NCBI RefSeq assembly: GCF_003122365.1
Contig: NZ_CP029254.1
Coordinates: 2,057,001-2,121,000, forward strand
DNA length: 64,000 nt
Direction of reading: 5' to 3'
Origin: Streptomyces spongiicola
GTDB taxonomy: Bacteria > Actinomycetota > Actinomycetes > Streptomycetales > Streptomycetaceae
The position numbers were made by a program, and so were the translations under genes. Positions 8,756-16,618 of this stretch are shown piece after piece. Positions within the stretch are counted from its first letter, which is position 1, and each line of letters begins with the position of its first letter. Under the pieces are notes generated by a model. It was given only the letters and a program-made list of their open reading frames with translations, was not told the DNA's origin and ran no database searches.

Positions 8756-9834
8756 CCGGCGAATCGCGGGCCGCGCACGGCCGCCCGCGCCCGCCGGTAG
8801 AACCGCCAGCCCACGGTCGGCAGCGAGTCCGGGTACGGCGCGACCCGTGCACCCGTGCCGTCCATCCACGCCCGCACATCGGCGGCGGTGTGGCCGCGGC
8901 GCAGGATGAGCCGGGCGATCCGGTAGGCCTCGTCGGTCTCCGAGCTGAGCGCGTGGCGCACGGCGACGGCGGACTCGTACCCGGCGGCCCTGGCGGCTCG
9001 GCGCACGGCGCGGCTGTTGTAGCCGTGCGGATAGGCGAGATGGCGCACCCGGTGGCCGAGGGTCTCCTCCAGTACGGCCTTGGAGTGGCGCAGTTCGTAC
9101 CGCAGCCGGCGGGCGCCGAGCGTGTCGAGCTGGGCGTGGGTGACGGTGTGGCCGCCGACCTCCATGCCGCACTGCTCCAGCAGCGGCGCCTGGGCGAGCG
9201 TCATCATCGGCGCGGGCGGCAGCAGGCTGCGGAGCCCGGGAGTGATGGCCCCGGTGGTCAGATACGCGGTGGCGGGGAGACCCCGGGCTGCGAGCGCCTC
9301 GGCGGTGGGACCGGGCAGATCGGCGAACCCGTCGTCGAAGGTGAGGACGACGGGCCGGGGCGGCAGGGGCGCTCCCCGGCCGGCGAGATGGTCGGACAGG
9401 GCACCGATCCTGATGGGCGTGCGGCCGCTGGCGACGACGGCGTCGAGCTGGGCGGCGAACTCCGCGGGGCCGACGGTGAACTCGGCGATCCAGGCCGGCG
9501 GGTCGTCCATGACGGCGTGGTAGAGCAGCACGGGAATACGGGTCTCCCGGGGGCCGCCTCGGAGGTGCGGGAGGCCCGGGAATTCCCGGGGACTTCGAGG
9601 TCTCCCGGGTCTGAGGGAGTTCTGAGGACTACGGGATTCACGGGGCTGGTGAGGTGCCCGGGGTTGGTGGGGTTCATGCGGAGTGCCGGGCTCATGGGGG
9701 ACACGCGGGACGTGCGGGACGTGCGAGACGCGGAACACATGGGGCTCATGGGGCTCATGGGGAACGTACTGGAGGCGGGGCTCATGCGACTCGAGGGGGA
9801 CGCGCGGCTCATGGGGTGCACGTGGTGCCGTCAT
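8752..9834 (-). CDS. polysaccharide deacetylase (NodB/CE4 family)
   Basis: CE4 metal-dependent N- or O-deacetylase. Motifs in order: VLLYHAV, VVLTFDDGFADL (catalytic Asp and metal Asp), EVGGHTVTHAQLDTL (metal-binding His pair), ELRHSKAVLEETLG, and HLAYPHGYNS. The catalytic domain covers ~residues 100-330. The N-terminal ~95 residues are a charged, proline-rich tract with HEPHEP/VPHEP repeats, encoded by short tandem repeats (GGGGCTCAT units near 9740-9770). No signal peptide is visible ahead of the repeat, so either the start lies elsewhere or the enzyme is cytoplasmic. The start overlaps the GT2 stop (ATGA). It presumably deacetylates amino sugars of the cluster's glycan. Confidence 0.85.
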   Translation of the reverse strand: MTAPRAPHEPRVPLESHEPRLQYVPHEPHEPHVFRVSHVPHVPRVPHEPGTPHEPHQPRAPHQPRESRSPQNSLRPGRPRSPREFPGLPHLRGGPRETRIPVLLYHAVMDDPPAWIAEFTVGPAEFAAQLDAVVASGRTPIRIGALSDHLAGRGAPLPPRPVVLTFDDGFADLPGPTAEALAARGLPATAYLTTGAITPGLRSLLPPAPMMTLAQAPLLEQCGMEVGGHTVTHAQLDTLGARRLRYELRHSKAVLEETLGHRVRHLAYPHGYNSRAVRRAARAAGYESAVAVRHALSSETDEAYRIARLILRRGHTAADVRAWMDGTGARVAPYPDSLPTVGWRFYRRARAAVRGPRFAG

Positions 9835-11396
9835 CTCTCCTCCCAGGGAAGCGGCAGACGGCGGACCCGGCGGCGGGCCCGGACATAGCCGAGGGGTCCG
9901 GCGAGCATCCCGCGGCGCTCCAACCGGGAGAGGCTGCGCGGCCAGGGGTGGCCACCGGCGCCGTGCTGCCCGGGAACACCCTGGTCCCCGCCCTGGTCCG
10001 CGCCCTGGTCAGCCTCCCGGTGCGCCTTCCGCTCCGCATCCCGATGCGCCTCCCGGTCCACGTCCCGGTCCACGTCCCGGTGCGCCTCCCGGTGCGCCTC
10101 CCGGTGCGCGGTCATCGAGCGGGCGTGGGCCAGGCCGCGGGGCAGCCGGGCGAGCAGCGCCGGAAGCAGGCCCGGCCGGCGGGCGACGAGCGCGGTGAGG
10201 TACGCGGTGAGGCCGGCGCCGTAGCCGAACGCCTGGTTCCGCAGATCGCGCTCGGTCTCCCGGTGGTGGTGCCAGACGAGCGCGTCGGGCGTGTACCGCA
10301 GCCGGTGGCCGTCGGTGAGGATCCGTACGAACGCGTAGAGGTCGTCACCTCCGCGGGCCGCGGTACCGGTGCCGGTCGCCGGGTCGAATCCGCCGACCGC
10401 CCTGAGCGCCCCGGCCCGGAACGCCATGTTGGCTCCGGAGCCGAAACGGCCCGCGGTGAAAGGGAACAGCGGCTCGTCGGCAGGCGGGCGCGCCGGGTCG
10501 TAGGTGCGGGGGACGAAGCCCTTGGCGAAGCCGCCGTGGCTCTCCAGCAGTACCTGGGCGGGTGTGCCGAGCCGCGCGGGGAGGATCAGCCCCGTGACAC
10601 AGCCGATGCGGGAGTCCTCGGCGAACGGCGCCGTCAGTGCCGTCAGCCAGTGCGGATCGGCGACGACGTCGTCGTCGGTGAAGGCCAGCACGGCAGCGTC
10701 GGCGGCGGCGACACCGCGGTTGTGTGCGACGGCGAGACCGGGCACGGGCTCGCGCACATACCGCACCCGCCCGTCGTGCTTCCGCTCGACCAGTTCCCTG
10801 GTAGCCCCGGTCAGCGGCGCGTTGTCGACGACGACGACCTCGAAGTCCGGATGGTCCTGGGCGAGCAGCGAGTCCAGCGCGCGGCCGAGCACACCGGGGC
10901 GCTCGCGGGTCGCGACGACGACACTGGCGCGGAGCGGGCGGGGCCGCTGCTCGTCCCCTCCGGCAGCCACCGAGAGAGCCGCGTCGTCCGGGGCCGTGCG
11001 GTGGTGGCGTGGCCCGGCGCCGTGTGCCGTACGGTCCGCGGCGGCCCCTGACCACCGGCCCCGGACGGCAGCGGTCCCGGCCAGTCGCTCCCGGGCCGCG
11101 GCGGCCAGGAAACGGGCCGGGTCGACACCGTCCGGCAGGGTCGCGGCGAGGGTGCCGACCGGGCGGCCCCGGTGCCGTACGAGCAGGAACACCGCCCCCG
11201 GCCCGACCTCGGTCCCACCCGGCGCAGGACGCAGGGAGAGCACACCGTGGGCGGGGACACCCCCGGCCGCTCGGGACCCCGTGCACGGCGGCGGATCGAG
11301 CGCGTCGAGGTCCAGCTCGGCGACCTGCATGGGGCGGGGGCGCGGCGGCGCGGGCGGAGTGTGCCGGGTGTGCGGACTTTGCAGACTGTGCGGCAT
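9831..11396 (-). CDS. family 2 glycosyltransferase
   Basis: GT-A fold glycosyltransferase. After a ~150-residue N-terminal region of unknown role (PRPMQVAELDLDALDPP... LLVRHRGRPVG), the GT2 domain runs from ASVVVATRERPGVLGRALDSL through FEVVVVDNAP, VLAFTDDDVVADPHWL (the DDD metal/nucleotide motif), GSGANMAFRAGALRAVGGFD and GGDDLYAFVRIL to WHHHRETERDLRNQAFGYG. The C-terminal ~90 residues contain an AHREAHRD/VDRD repeat encoded by 12-bp tandem units near 10030-10110, then a basic tail. It is translationally coupled to the NodB gene. Likely adds a sugar to the lipid-linked chain. Confidence 0.88.
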   Translation of the reverse strand: MPHSLQSPHTRHTPPAPPRPRPMQVAELDLDALDPPPCTGSRAAGGVPAHGVLSLRPAPGGTEVGPGAVFLLVRHRGRPVGTLAATLPDGVDPARFLAAAARERLAGTAAVRGRWSGAAADRTAHGAGPRHHRTAPDDAALSVAAGGDEQRPRPLRASVVVATRERPGVLGRALDSLLAQDHPDFEVVVVDNAPLTGATRELVERKHDGRVRYVREPVPGLAVAHNRGVAAADAAVLAFTDDDVVADPHWLTALTAPFAEDSRIGCVTGLILPARLGTPAQVLLESHGGFAKGFVPRTYDPARPPADEPLFPFTAGRFGSGANMAFRAGALRAVGGFDPATGTGTAARGGDDLYAFVRILTDGHRLRYTPDALVWHHHRETERDLRNQAFGYGAGLTAYLTALVARRPGLLPALLARLPRGLAHARSMTAHREAHREAHRDVDRDVDREAHRDAERKAHREADQGADQGGDQGVPGQHGAGGHPWPRSLSRLERRGMLAGPLGYVRARRRVRRLPLPWEER

Positions 11397-11837
11397 GGAA
11401 GTCTCCCCGAGTGGTGTCGTCGGTGCCGTCCGGGTGCGGACATGGGCCGTTCCGGTGGGAGCAGGTGCCGTCCCGGTGCGGCCCGTCGCTCTCAGTTGCG
11501 GTCTGGCGCCATTGGCGTTGTTCGTGATCGCCGTGCGTTGATGACTTCTGGTGTGCGGTGCGGCCCGGGGCTACCGGTGCCCTCAGTGCGCCGCCGGCTG
11601 CCGCCGGCTGCCGCCGGCTGCCGTCGGGTGCCGTCAGATCACCCCACGCGGTCGGCCGGTGCGGCACCCCGGCGGATCTGTCGCACCGCCGGATCCGCCG
11701 GGCGCCTGCCGGCTGACCCGTCGGTCACCCCCAGCCGACCTGAACCACCCCGAACCACCCCGAACCACCCTCAGCCGCCCACAGCCGCTTTGATATGCCT
11801 TGAGCCAGTTTGAGCCGCTTCGGGTCGCCCCTGGCCT
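11397..11837. other. non-coding, repeat-rich spacer
   Basis: Upstream region of the GT2 gene and downstream of the GNAT gene. It contains a short CCGCCGGCTG array (~11588-11625) and a CCGAACCACC/CAGCCG array (~11735-11795). Small open frames here are products of the repeats. No promoter or RNA gene could be assigned. Confidence 0.6.
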
Positions 11838-12923
11838 TCAGTCGCCCCTGAGCCGGCCGACGAGGCCGAGCGTCCGCTGCGCGTACCCCGCGAGGAGGGG
11901 CCGGCTGCGGACGAAGCCGTGGACGCGACGCCCCGGCTCGCGGCTCAGCCGGTGGAGCACGGCCCCGGGGCCCGGCCGGGTGGACGAGCCCTCGCGGACG
12001 CGCAGTTCACCGGTCCTGAGGGCGTCCTTGTACTCGGCGGCGCCGCGGCCGAGATCGAGCATCCCGATGCCCGCGGCCGCGGCGGCCTCGGCCATTCGCA
12101 GATGCAGTATCAGCCCAGGCGAGTACTTGGCGTACGCGGTGTCGTAGGACGGGAACCAGCAGGACAGCACCGTGCGCGAGCGCAGCCCGAAGTGGGCCGC
12201 GACGGGGCGCTCCGCCGCGTACAGCACGGAGAGCACGCCGGAGCAGCCCCGCGCCCGGGTGCCGTGCAACCGCCGCACGAGCGTGCTGATCCACTCTCGG
12301 GCGAATCGGTCGCGGCGGCCGGTCCTGCGGTACTGGGCGGACTTCCAGGCCATGAGCGTGCGCAGCGCCGAGGGGTCCCGCTCGTCGAAGACGAACCGCA
12401 CTTCGCCCGACTGCCGGCCCAGCCTGCGTTCCTTGGCCTTGGTGGTCCTGAGGAACTTGGGCGACTGCTCGCGCAGCCGCTCTTCGTACACGGCGTACCC
12501 CTCGCCCACGTCGATCACCGGCGAGACGAACTCCTCCGCGCCGCGCAGCCCGAAGAGGTCCTGCCCCGCCTCCAGGTTGTCGAACTCCCACACGGAGAGC
12601 GAGCAGGCCCGCAGCAGCTCGTACGCGGAGAGGCGCAGTCCTGGCCGCAGCACCGCCCCCTGACGGTCGGAGACGCCGAACCCGATGGCCCGGCCATGTC
12701 CGAACGGGCGTTTGTGGTAGGGGAAGAAGCCGGCCGGGGCTCCGTCCTCCTCGACGACCGCCACCCTGGCGTCCTGCCGCACACCGGCGACGGCCAGCGT
12801 GAACTCGGGCTCCATGAAGGGACTGGCGGGCGCGCCGGACTTGGCCCGCAGTTCACGCCAGGAATCGGCCTCCCCCTCGTCCAGTTCGCCGGGCCTGACG
12901 ACACGAATGCGCACACCGCTCAA
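11838..12923 (-). CDS. GNAT/FemAB-like (BioF2/CelD-type) acyltransferase
   Basis: 361 residues resembling the GNAT_6 proteins found in cellulose and exopolysaccharide clusters. Supporting stretches: SPFMEPEFTLAVAGVR, ASVVEE-like RVAVVEEDGAPAGFFPYHK, SPKFLRTTKAKERRLGRQ, LYAAERPVAAHFGLRS and the acceptor-site-like FPSYDTAYAKYSPGLILHLRMAEAAAAAGI, followed by LDLGRGAAEYKD. These proteins transfer acyl groups, or amino acids in the Fem branch; the substrate is unknown here. The start is a GTG 23 bp after a purine-rich stretch. It stands alone at the head of the glycan region on the minus strand. Confidence 0.8.
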   Translation of the reverse strand: MSGVRIRVVRPGELDEGEADSWRELRAKSGAPASPFMEPEFTLAVAGVRQDARVAVVEEDGAPAGFFPYHKRPFGHGRAIGFGVSDRQGAVLRPGLRLSAYELLRACSLSVWEFDNLEAGQDLFGLRGAEEFVSPVIDVGEGYAVYEERLREQSPKFLRTTKAKERRLGRQSGEVRFVFDERDPSALRTLMAWKSAQYRRTGRRDRFAREWISTLVRRLHGTRARGCSGVLSVLYAAERPVAAHFGLRSRTVLSCWFPSYDTAYAKYSPGLILHLRMAEAAAAAGIGMLDLGRGAAEYKDALRTGELRVREGSSTRPGPGAVLHRLSREPGRRVHGFVRSRPLLAGYAQRTLGLVGRLRGD

Positions 12924-13298
12924 CTCGACCCCCCGGGTCTCCCCCTCGTGCTTCCCCGAAACAGGACGGTACCGGCCGAAATCGACCCGCGACAGGGGGT
13001 GAGAGGGGCGCTGTGGACAACCCGGGAAGAGGGGTCAAGTCCCGTGAAGGACGTTGCCAACGGGGCGAATCGCGGGGGCGCGCGCACCGGTCGCGCGCCG
13101 CCAGTCGGGGTCGTAGATCGGAGCCGCAATCCAGGACCGGTCAGGGGGAGTCGTACGGCGATGCCCGACAGTCGATCGGGACAGCCTTACCGCCAGCACT
13201 TCAGCCGATCAGGCAGACGTCATCAACCTTTCGGCGTCCGAGCAAGCGCCGGGGAGGCGTCCCGACCACTCCCCGCCGGCCTTCCGACCGCCGCTCCG
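12924..13298. other. intergenic spacer between GNAT gene and ABC cluster
   Basis: Holds the presumed promoter of the GNAT gene and the 3' flank of the ABC ATPase gene. No convincing gene, RNA or strong hairpin was seen. GC is lower than in the flanking glycan cluster from about 13.1 kb on. Confidence 0.5.
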
Positions 13299-14039
13299 TC
13301 AAGCGACATCGTGTCGTTGCAGGAGCGCTGTATAGGCACCTTCGGCGGCACGGCCTTGCAGGGTGCCCGCAGGGGTGTGCGCGAAGAAGGTCTCCGTCCT
13401 CCCGTCGTGGAGGATCCGTCCGCCGTGGAGCACGGTGACGTGATCGGCTTCTTCCGCGAGATCCTGGACGTCGTGCGTGGACAGCAGCACCCGCACTTCG
13501 TCGCTGAGTCCCGTCAGTACATCTCGGAAGACACGGCGCTGATGGGGGTCCATTCCGGCGGTCGGCTCGTCCAGCAGGAGAACCCGGGCCTCGTGGACAA
13601 GTGCCGCCGCCACACCGACGCGTCGCAGCTGTCCACCTGACAGCTCGCTGCTTTTGGCGGACGCCTTCTTGACCATGTCCACGCGTGCCAGCGCGCGGCG
13701 GGCATGGTGCCAGGCGTCCGCACGGCTCATTCCCTTGAGCCAGCCCACGTAGGCAACGTACTCGCGCGCCGTCAGCGTCGGCATCGGGGCGATGTCCTGC
13801 GGCATCCATGCCACGTGCCGGCGAAAGTCGGCCGTGCCGCCGCGGATGTCGCCGAGCCGTACAGTTCCGGAACGGGGCCGGGCGACGGACGCTCCGAGCC
13901 TGAGCAGCGTGGATTTGCCTGCTCCGTTCGGCCCCAGCAGCACGGTGAGACCGGGGGGTAGGCGGTAGCTGAAGTCCTTCAGCACGGGCTCCCGGCGGCG
14001 CCGGTAGCCGAATGTGCAGGAGGCGAATTCCAGTGTCAT
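13299..14039 (-). CDS. ABC transporter ATP-binding protein
   Basis: Full nucleotide-binding domain: Walker A LLGPNGAGKSTLL, Q-loop WMPQDIAPMP, signature ELSGGQLRRVGVA, Walker B ARVLLLDEPTAGMD, and H-loop VLLSTHDVQD. About 246 residues, starting MTLEF at 14039, where AAGGAGA lies just upstream; an earlier in-frame start at 14117 has no such site. The ATG overlaps the stop of the permease (ATGA). With the next two genes it forms an exporter, ABC-2-like by NBD type. The upstream secreted protein is the obvious candidate partner. Confidence 0.92.
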   Translation of the reverse strand: MTLEFASCTFGYRRRREPVLKDFSYRLPPGLTVLLGPNGAGKSTLLRLGASVARPRSGTVRLGDIRGGTADFRRHVAWMPQDIAPMPTLTAREYVAYVGWLKGMSRADAWHHARRALARVDMVKKASAKSSELSGGQLRRVGVAAALVHEARVLLLDEPTAGMDPHQRRVFRDVLTGLSDEVRVLLSTHDVQDLAEEADHVTVLHGGRILHDGRTETFFAHTPAGTLQGRAAEGAYTALLQRHDVA

Positions 14040-14614
14040 GCAGGTCTCCTTACGGTTCCGAACTCGACGGCGACGCCGAGGGCGAACACGAGCCCCGCTC
14101 CGGCTGCGGCGTGCCATGCCCCGAGCGGTTCGGGCACGATCGTCCAGGGGTAGGCATCGCCGCTGCTGCGGAACCCACCGCCGACGACGGCCAGCAGCCA
14201 GGCGACAGGAACCATGACACCGGGTCGGCCCATGACGGCCTTCCCGCAGAGCATGAGTCCGGTCAGGAAGAATGTGTTCCGGCCGGCGGTCGCCGCCTGC
14301 GGCTCGCCGGTGAGCACGCTCACGGCCGCACTGCCGAGCAGTGCGGCGACCATCGTGGTCAGGACGAGGACCGTGTCGAGGACCCGAACCCTGCGGACGG
14401 CCGAGAGTTCCGCGGCGGTCAGTCGGCTCTCAAGGCACTGCATCAAGGCGGCGATCAGGACCACTGGGGCGAACAGGGAGAGCGCGACCTGTGCCGTACC
14501 GGTCAGCGAGGGCAGGATGGCACGCGTGTCATGGAGCAGCGCCAAGAGGATGACGAAGACACCCCATCCCGCCAGTAGTGTCGTCCGAACGCTCCTGGCC
14601 CTCAGCCACAGCAT
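14036..14614 (-). CDS. ABC-type membrane protein (permease-like)
   Basis: 192 residues with about five or six hydrophobic helices (LLAGWGVFVILLALL, VALSLFAPVVLIAALM, VLVLTTMVAALLGSAAV, NTFFLTGLMLCGKAV, VPVAWLLAVVGGG, AGAGLVFALGVAVEF). Family not recognised beyond ABC permease-like. It sits between the ATPase and the larger membrane protein, overlapping the first by 4 bp (ATGA) and the second by 1 bp (TGATG), so all three are translationally coupled. Likely the second transmembrane subunit of the transporter. Confidence 0.75.
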   Translation of the reverse strand: MLWLRARSVRTTLLAGWGVFVILLALLHDTRAILPSLTGTAQVALSLFAPVVLIAALMQCLESRLTAAELSAVRRVRVLDTVLVLTTMVAALLGSAAVSVLTGEPQAATAGRNTFFLTGLMLCGKAVMGRPGVMVPVAWLLAVVGGGFRSSGDAYPWTIVPEPLGAWHAAAGAGLVFALGVAVEFGTVRRPA

Positions 14615-15870
14615 CAACTCGCCCGCCCACAGGCGTCGGAGATCTGCTGCTGATACCAGACTGCCTGCTGGTCGGTGGACTTCTCCAGCACCGCGCGCAC
14701 TTCCGGCTCAGAGCGGGAGACGAGGGACTTGTTCTCCGCCGTCGAGCGGAATGCCTCGGCCTCTCCGGTCACGGAGAAGGCCCACAGACGCACGGCGTAC
14801 GCCCTGGCGGGGTCCGGCTCGTCACAGGGCAGACGGACGGCCGCGAGCGTCACGGCGTACTTGACTGCGTCCTCACGGGCGGCCACTGTCAAGTGCACAC
14901 TCCAGTTCGCCGGTGTGGAGGAACGGTTGTCCCGCCCCTCTCCCAGACGGTCGGTGACAACCTCTGGCGGTGTGACGGCCTTCGCACGAGTGAGATCACG
15001 GAGGGCCGACACCACGTCTGCGCGCACATGGGGCAGATCCTGGGCAGTGACGGCAGGCATGCACACCTTGGGCCGGGCGCCCAGGCACTCCATGGCGACC
15101 TGCCCATGTCGCAGAGGTGTGCCGTGCGCCCAGTCATCGGCAATAGCGATCGCGCTTGCCGTCCCCGCGCAGGCGACGACAAGCGCGAGCGCCGCACGCA
15201 CGAGGAGCTGCCTGACGGGAAGCCACATCATGGCCAGGCCGGCGGCGATGGCGCCTCCGAAGAGGAGATGGGGCGCCAGGGACAGGAGGCTGGGCGCCTC
15301 ACCGAACATGAGGTCCGTGTACTGACCCGAGATATGGCGCACCCAGGCGGGATCGACTGCCCTGGTGAAGGCGACAGCCACCCAGACCAGAACCGCGACG
15401 ACGGGCGCGGCGACGACATGCGGCGCGCGCAGTCCGATGGCGAATCCGATGATCGCGTGGGCCACACACAACAACATGGCCATGCCCGGAAGGAGCAGGC
15501 TGTCCGGAGTGGGCAACGTTCCGGCCGACCCGAGCGACAGCACTGTGGGGACGAGGACGACCAGCCAGGCGCACAGGATCACCGGCAGCAGGGCGTCACC
15601 GGCCACGCGGTAGCGGGAACGGGCCGGCGCCATGTCCCATACGCCGAAGGCCCTGAGCCGTCCGCTCTCCCACACCGCCAGGGCCGCCGCAGAAGCGTAG
15701 GCCAGGGCGTACAGCGTCATAAGCGGCGCGGCGACGACCGCGGGAGCATACTCGGCCGCATACGGATCCTGCACGGTATTGCCGGCGTGGAAATAGAAGA
15801 GGGTCAGCAGCAGTACGACCGGTGCGGCCCACCGCACACTGCCTGCGAACAGGCGGGTGCGAAGTCTCAT
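14614..15870 (-). CDS. ABC-type membrane protein with extracytoplasmic C-terminal domain
   Basis: 418 residues from ATG 15870, chosen because GGAGAA lies 4-6 bases upstream. The first ~235 residues hold about six to seven helices (WAAPVVLLLTLFYFHAG, PLMTLYALAYASAAALA, LLPVILCAWLVVLV, MLLCVAHAIIGFAIGL, VVAAPVVAVLVWVAVAF, HLLFGGAIAAGLAMMWL, ALALVVACAGTASAIAIA). The last ~190 are soluble, with cysteines (MECLGARPKVCMP, RLPCDEPD, SDACGRAS) that suggest an extracytoplasmic domain. It ends with Cys near the C-terminus. Together with the downstream permease and ATPase it makes a transporter; the soluble domain could contact the secreted protein encoded just upstream. Confidence 0.75.
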   Translation of the reverse strand: MRLRTRLFAGSVRWAAPVVLLLTLFYFHAGNTVQDPYAAEYAPAVVAAPLMTLYALAYASAAALAVWESGRLRAFGVWDMAPARSRYRVAGDALLPVILCAWLVVLVPTVLSLGSAGTLPTPDSLLLPGMAMLLCVAHAIIGFAIGLRAPHVVAAPVVAVLVWVAVAFTRAVDPAWVRHISGQYTDLMFGEAPSLLSLAPHLLFGGAIAAGLAMMWLPVRQLLVRAALALVVACAGTASAIAIADDWAHGTPLRHGQVAMECLGARPKVCMPAVTAQDLPHVRADVVSALRDLTRAKAVTPPEVVTDRLGEGRDNRSSTPANWSVHLTVAAREDAVKYAVTLAAVRLPCDEPDPARAYAVRLWAFSVTGEAEAFRSTAENKSLVSRSEPEVRAVLEKSTDQQAVWYQQQISDACGRAS

Positions 15871-15956
15871 CACGTTCTCCGATTGGCCTGTGGCAATCTT
15901 CATCACAGGCCAACGGCGGGAAGAACCGCCTTCCCGCCGTTGGCCGCGTCGGTCAG

Positions 15957-16370
15957 TCAGTCAGCCAGGGTGTTGTCCACGTAGACCTTGTTCACCCACA
16001 TCAGGCCACCATCACCGACTCGCTCGATCTTGAAGTAGTAACTACCCTTCGGGAGATTGTCCCAGGAAGCCTTGCTGTAGGTGGTGGAACTCTTGAAGCA
16101 CGCCGTGTACGTCTTCCGTCCGTACTTGTCATCAGGTTGCAGGGATATATCCCGCCACACCTGCACATCAGCGCTCTTGTTGATGCTGTTCTGGATCGTG
16201 CACCCCCTGAACTGCACCTCGGTGTAGCTCTCCTCGGCCCAACGGCGCGACTCGAACCCGGCCCCCGCACTTGCGATGGTGCTCTCCCAGTCCGCATAGG
16301 CGTTGGGCGCAAAGGCGAGAACCGAAGCGGACACAAGGCCCGCAACGCTTCCAATACGGGACTTTTTCAT
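15957..16370 (-). CDS. small secreted protein of unknown family, first gene of the ABC cluster
   Basis: 137 residues from ATG 16370, with GGGAAGGGGG upstream. Signal peptide: MKKSRIGSVAGLVSASVLAF then APNAYA, cleavage after AYA. The mature ~110 residues (starting DWESTIASAGAGFESRRWAE) are polar and aromatic with two cysteines (RGCTIQ and YTACFKSS), and the predicted strands at KGSYYFKIERVG and LMWVNKVYVDN suggest a small beta-rich domain, perhaps with one disulphide. I do not recognise the family. It lies 86 bp upstream of the ABC membrane protein on the same strand, so it is probably co-transcribed. It could be a substrate, a toxin-like effector or a sensor of the transporter. Confidence 0.8.
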   Translation of the reverse strand: MKKSRIGSVAGLVSASVLAFAPNAYADWESTIASAGAGFESRRWAEESYTEVQFRGCTIQNSINKSADVQVWRDISLQPDDKYGRKTYTACFKSSTTYSKASWDNLPKGSYYFKIERVGDGGLMWVNKVYVDNTLAD

Positions 16371-16498
16371 TGAGATCCCCCTTCCCGCTCGGACGAGGGC
16401 ACGAAAAGGTTCGGGAACGGAAGACCCGGCCCCAACCTGCATTCCCCCGTCAGCACTAATCGAGTTCACCGCTGATCAACGGCGCTCGATCCGATGAA

Positions 16499-16525
16499 TT
16501 TATACGAAAAATGATCAATCAGCAA
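16499..16525 (-). promoter_or_regulatory. AT-rich promoter-like sequence upstream of the secreted protein gene
   Basis: On the minus strand, TATAAA (16499-16504) preceded by TTGCTG (16520-16525) with a 15-bp spacer; a shifted CTTTGC would give 17 bp. The stretch 16495-16530 is strikingly AT-rich for this genome. About 130 bp upstream of the ATG. Confidence 0.4.
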
Positions 16526-16618
16526 AGCGTGGGGGTTCAGATTCGGACACCGGCCGATCACCTCTGCCGCGATGGGTTCGTTATGCCCCGATAAAGCACC
16601 CATGCGGCCGCCGACCAC

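Noticed and set aside
9654..11051. Long plus-strand open frame antisense to the GT2 and NodB genes
   Set aside because: Shadow of the minus-strand genes: composition is Gly/Arg/Ala-rich with no motif, and the GT2 and NodB signals on the other strand are clear.
15957..16370. Lactococcin-972-type bacteriocin precursor
   Set aside because: The gene order resembles such clusters, but the mature protein is longer, lacks the family's conserved aromatic pattern, and the membrane proteins do not look like the usual immunity protein.
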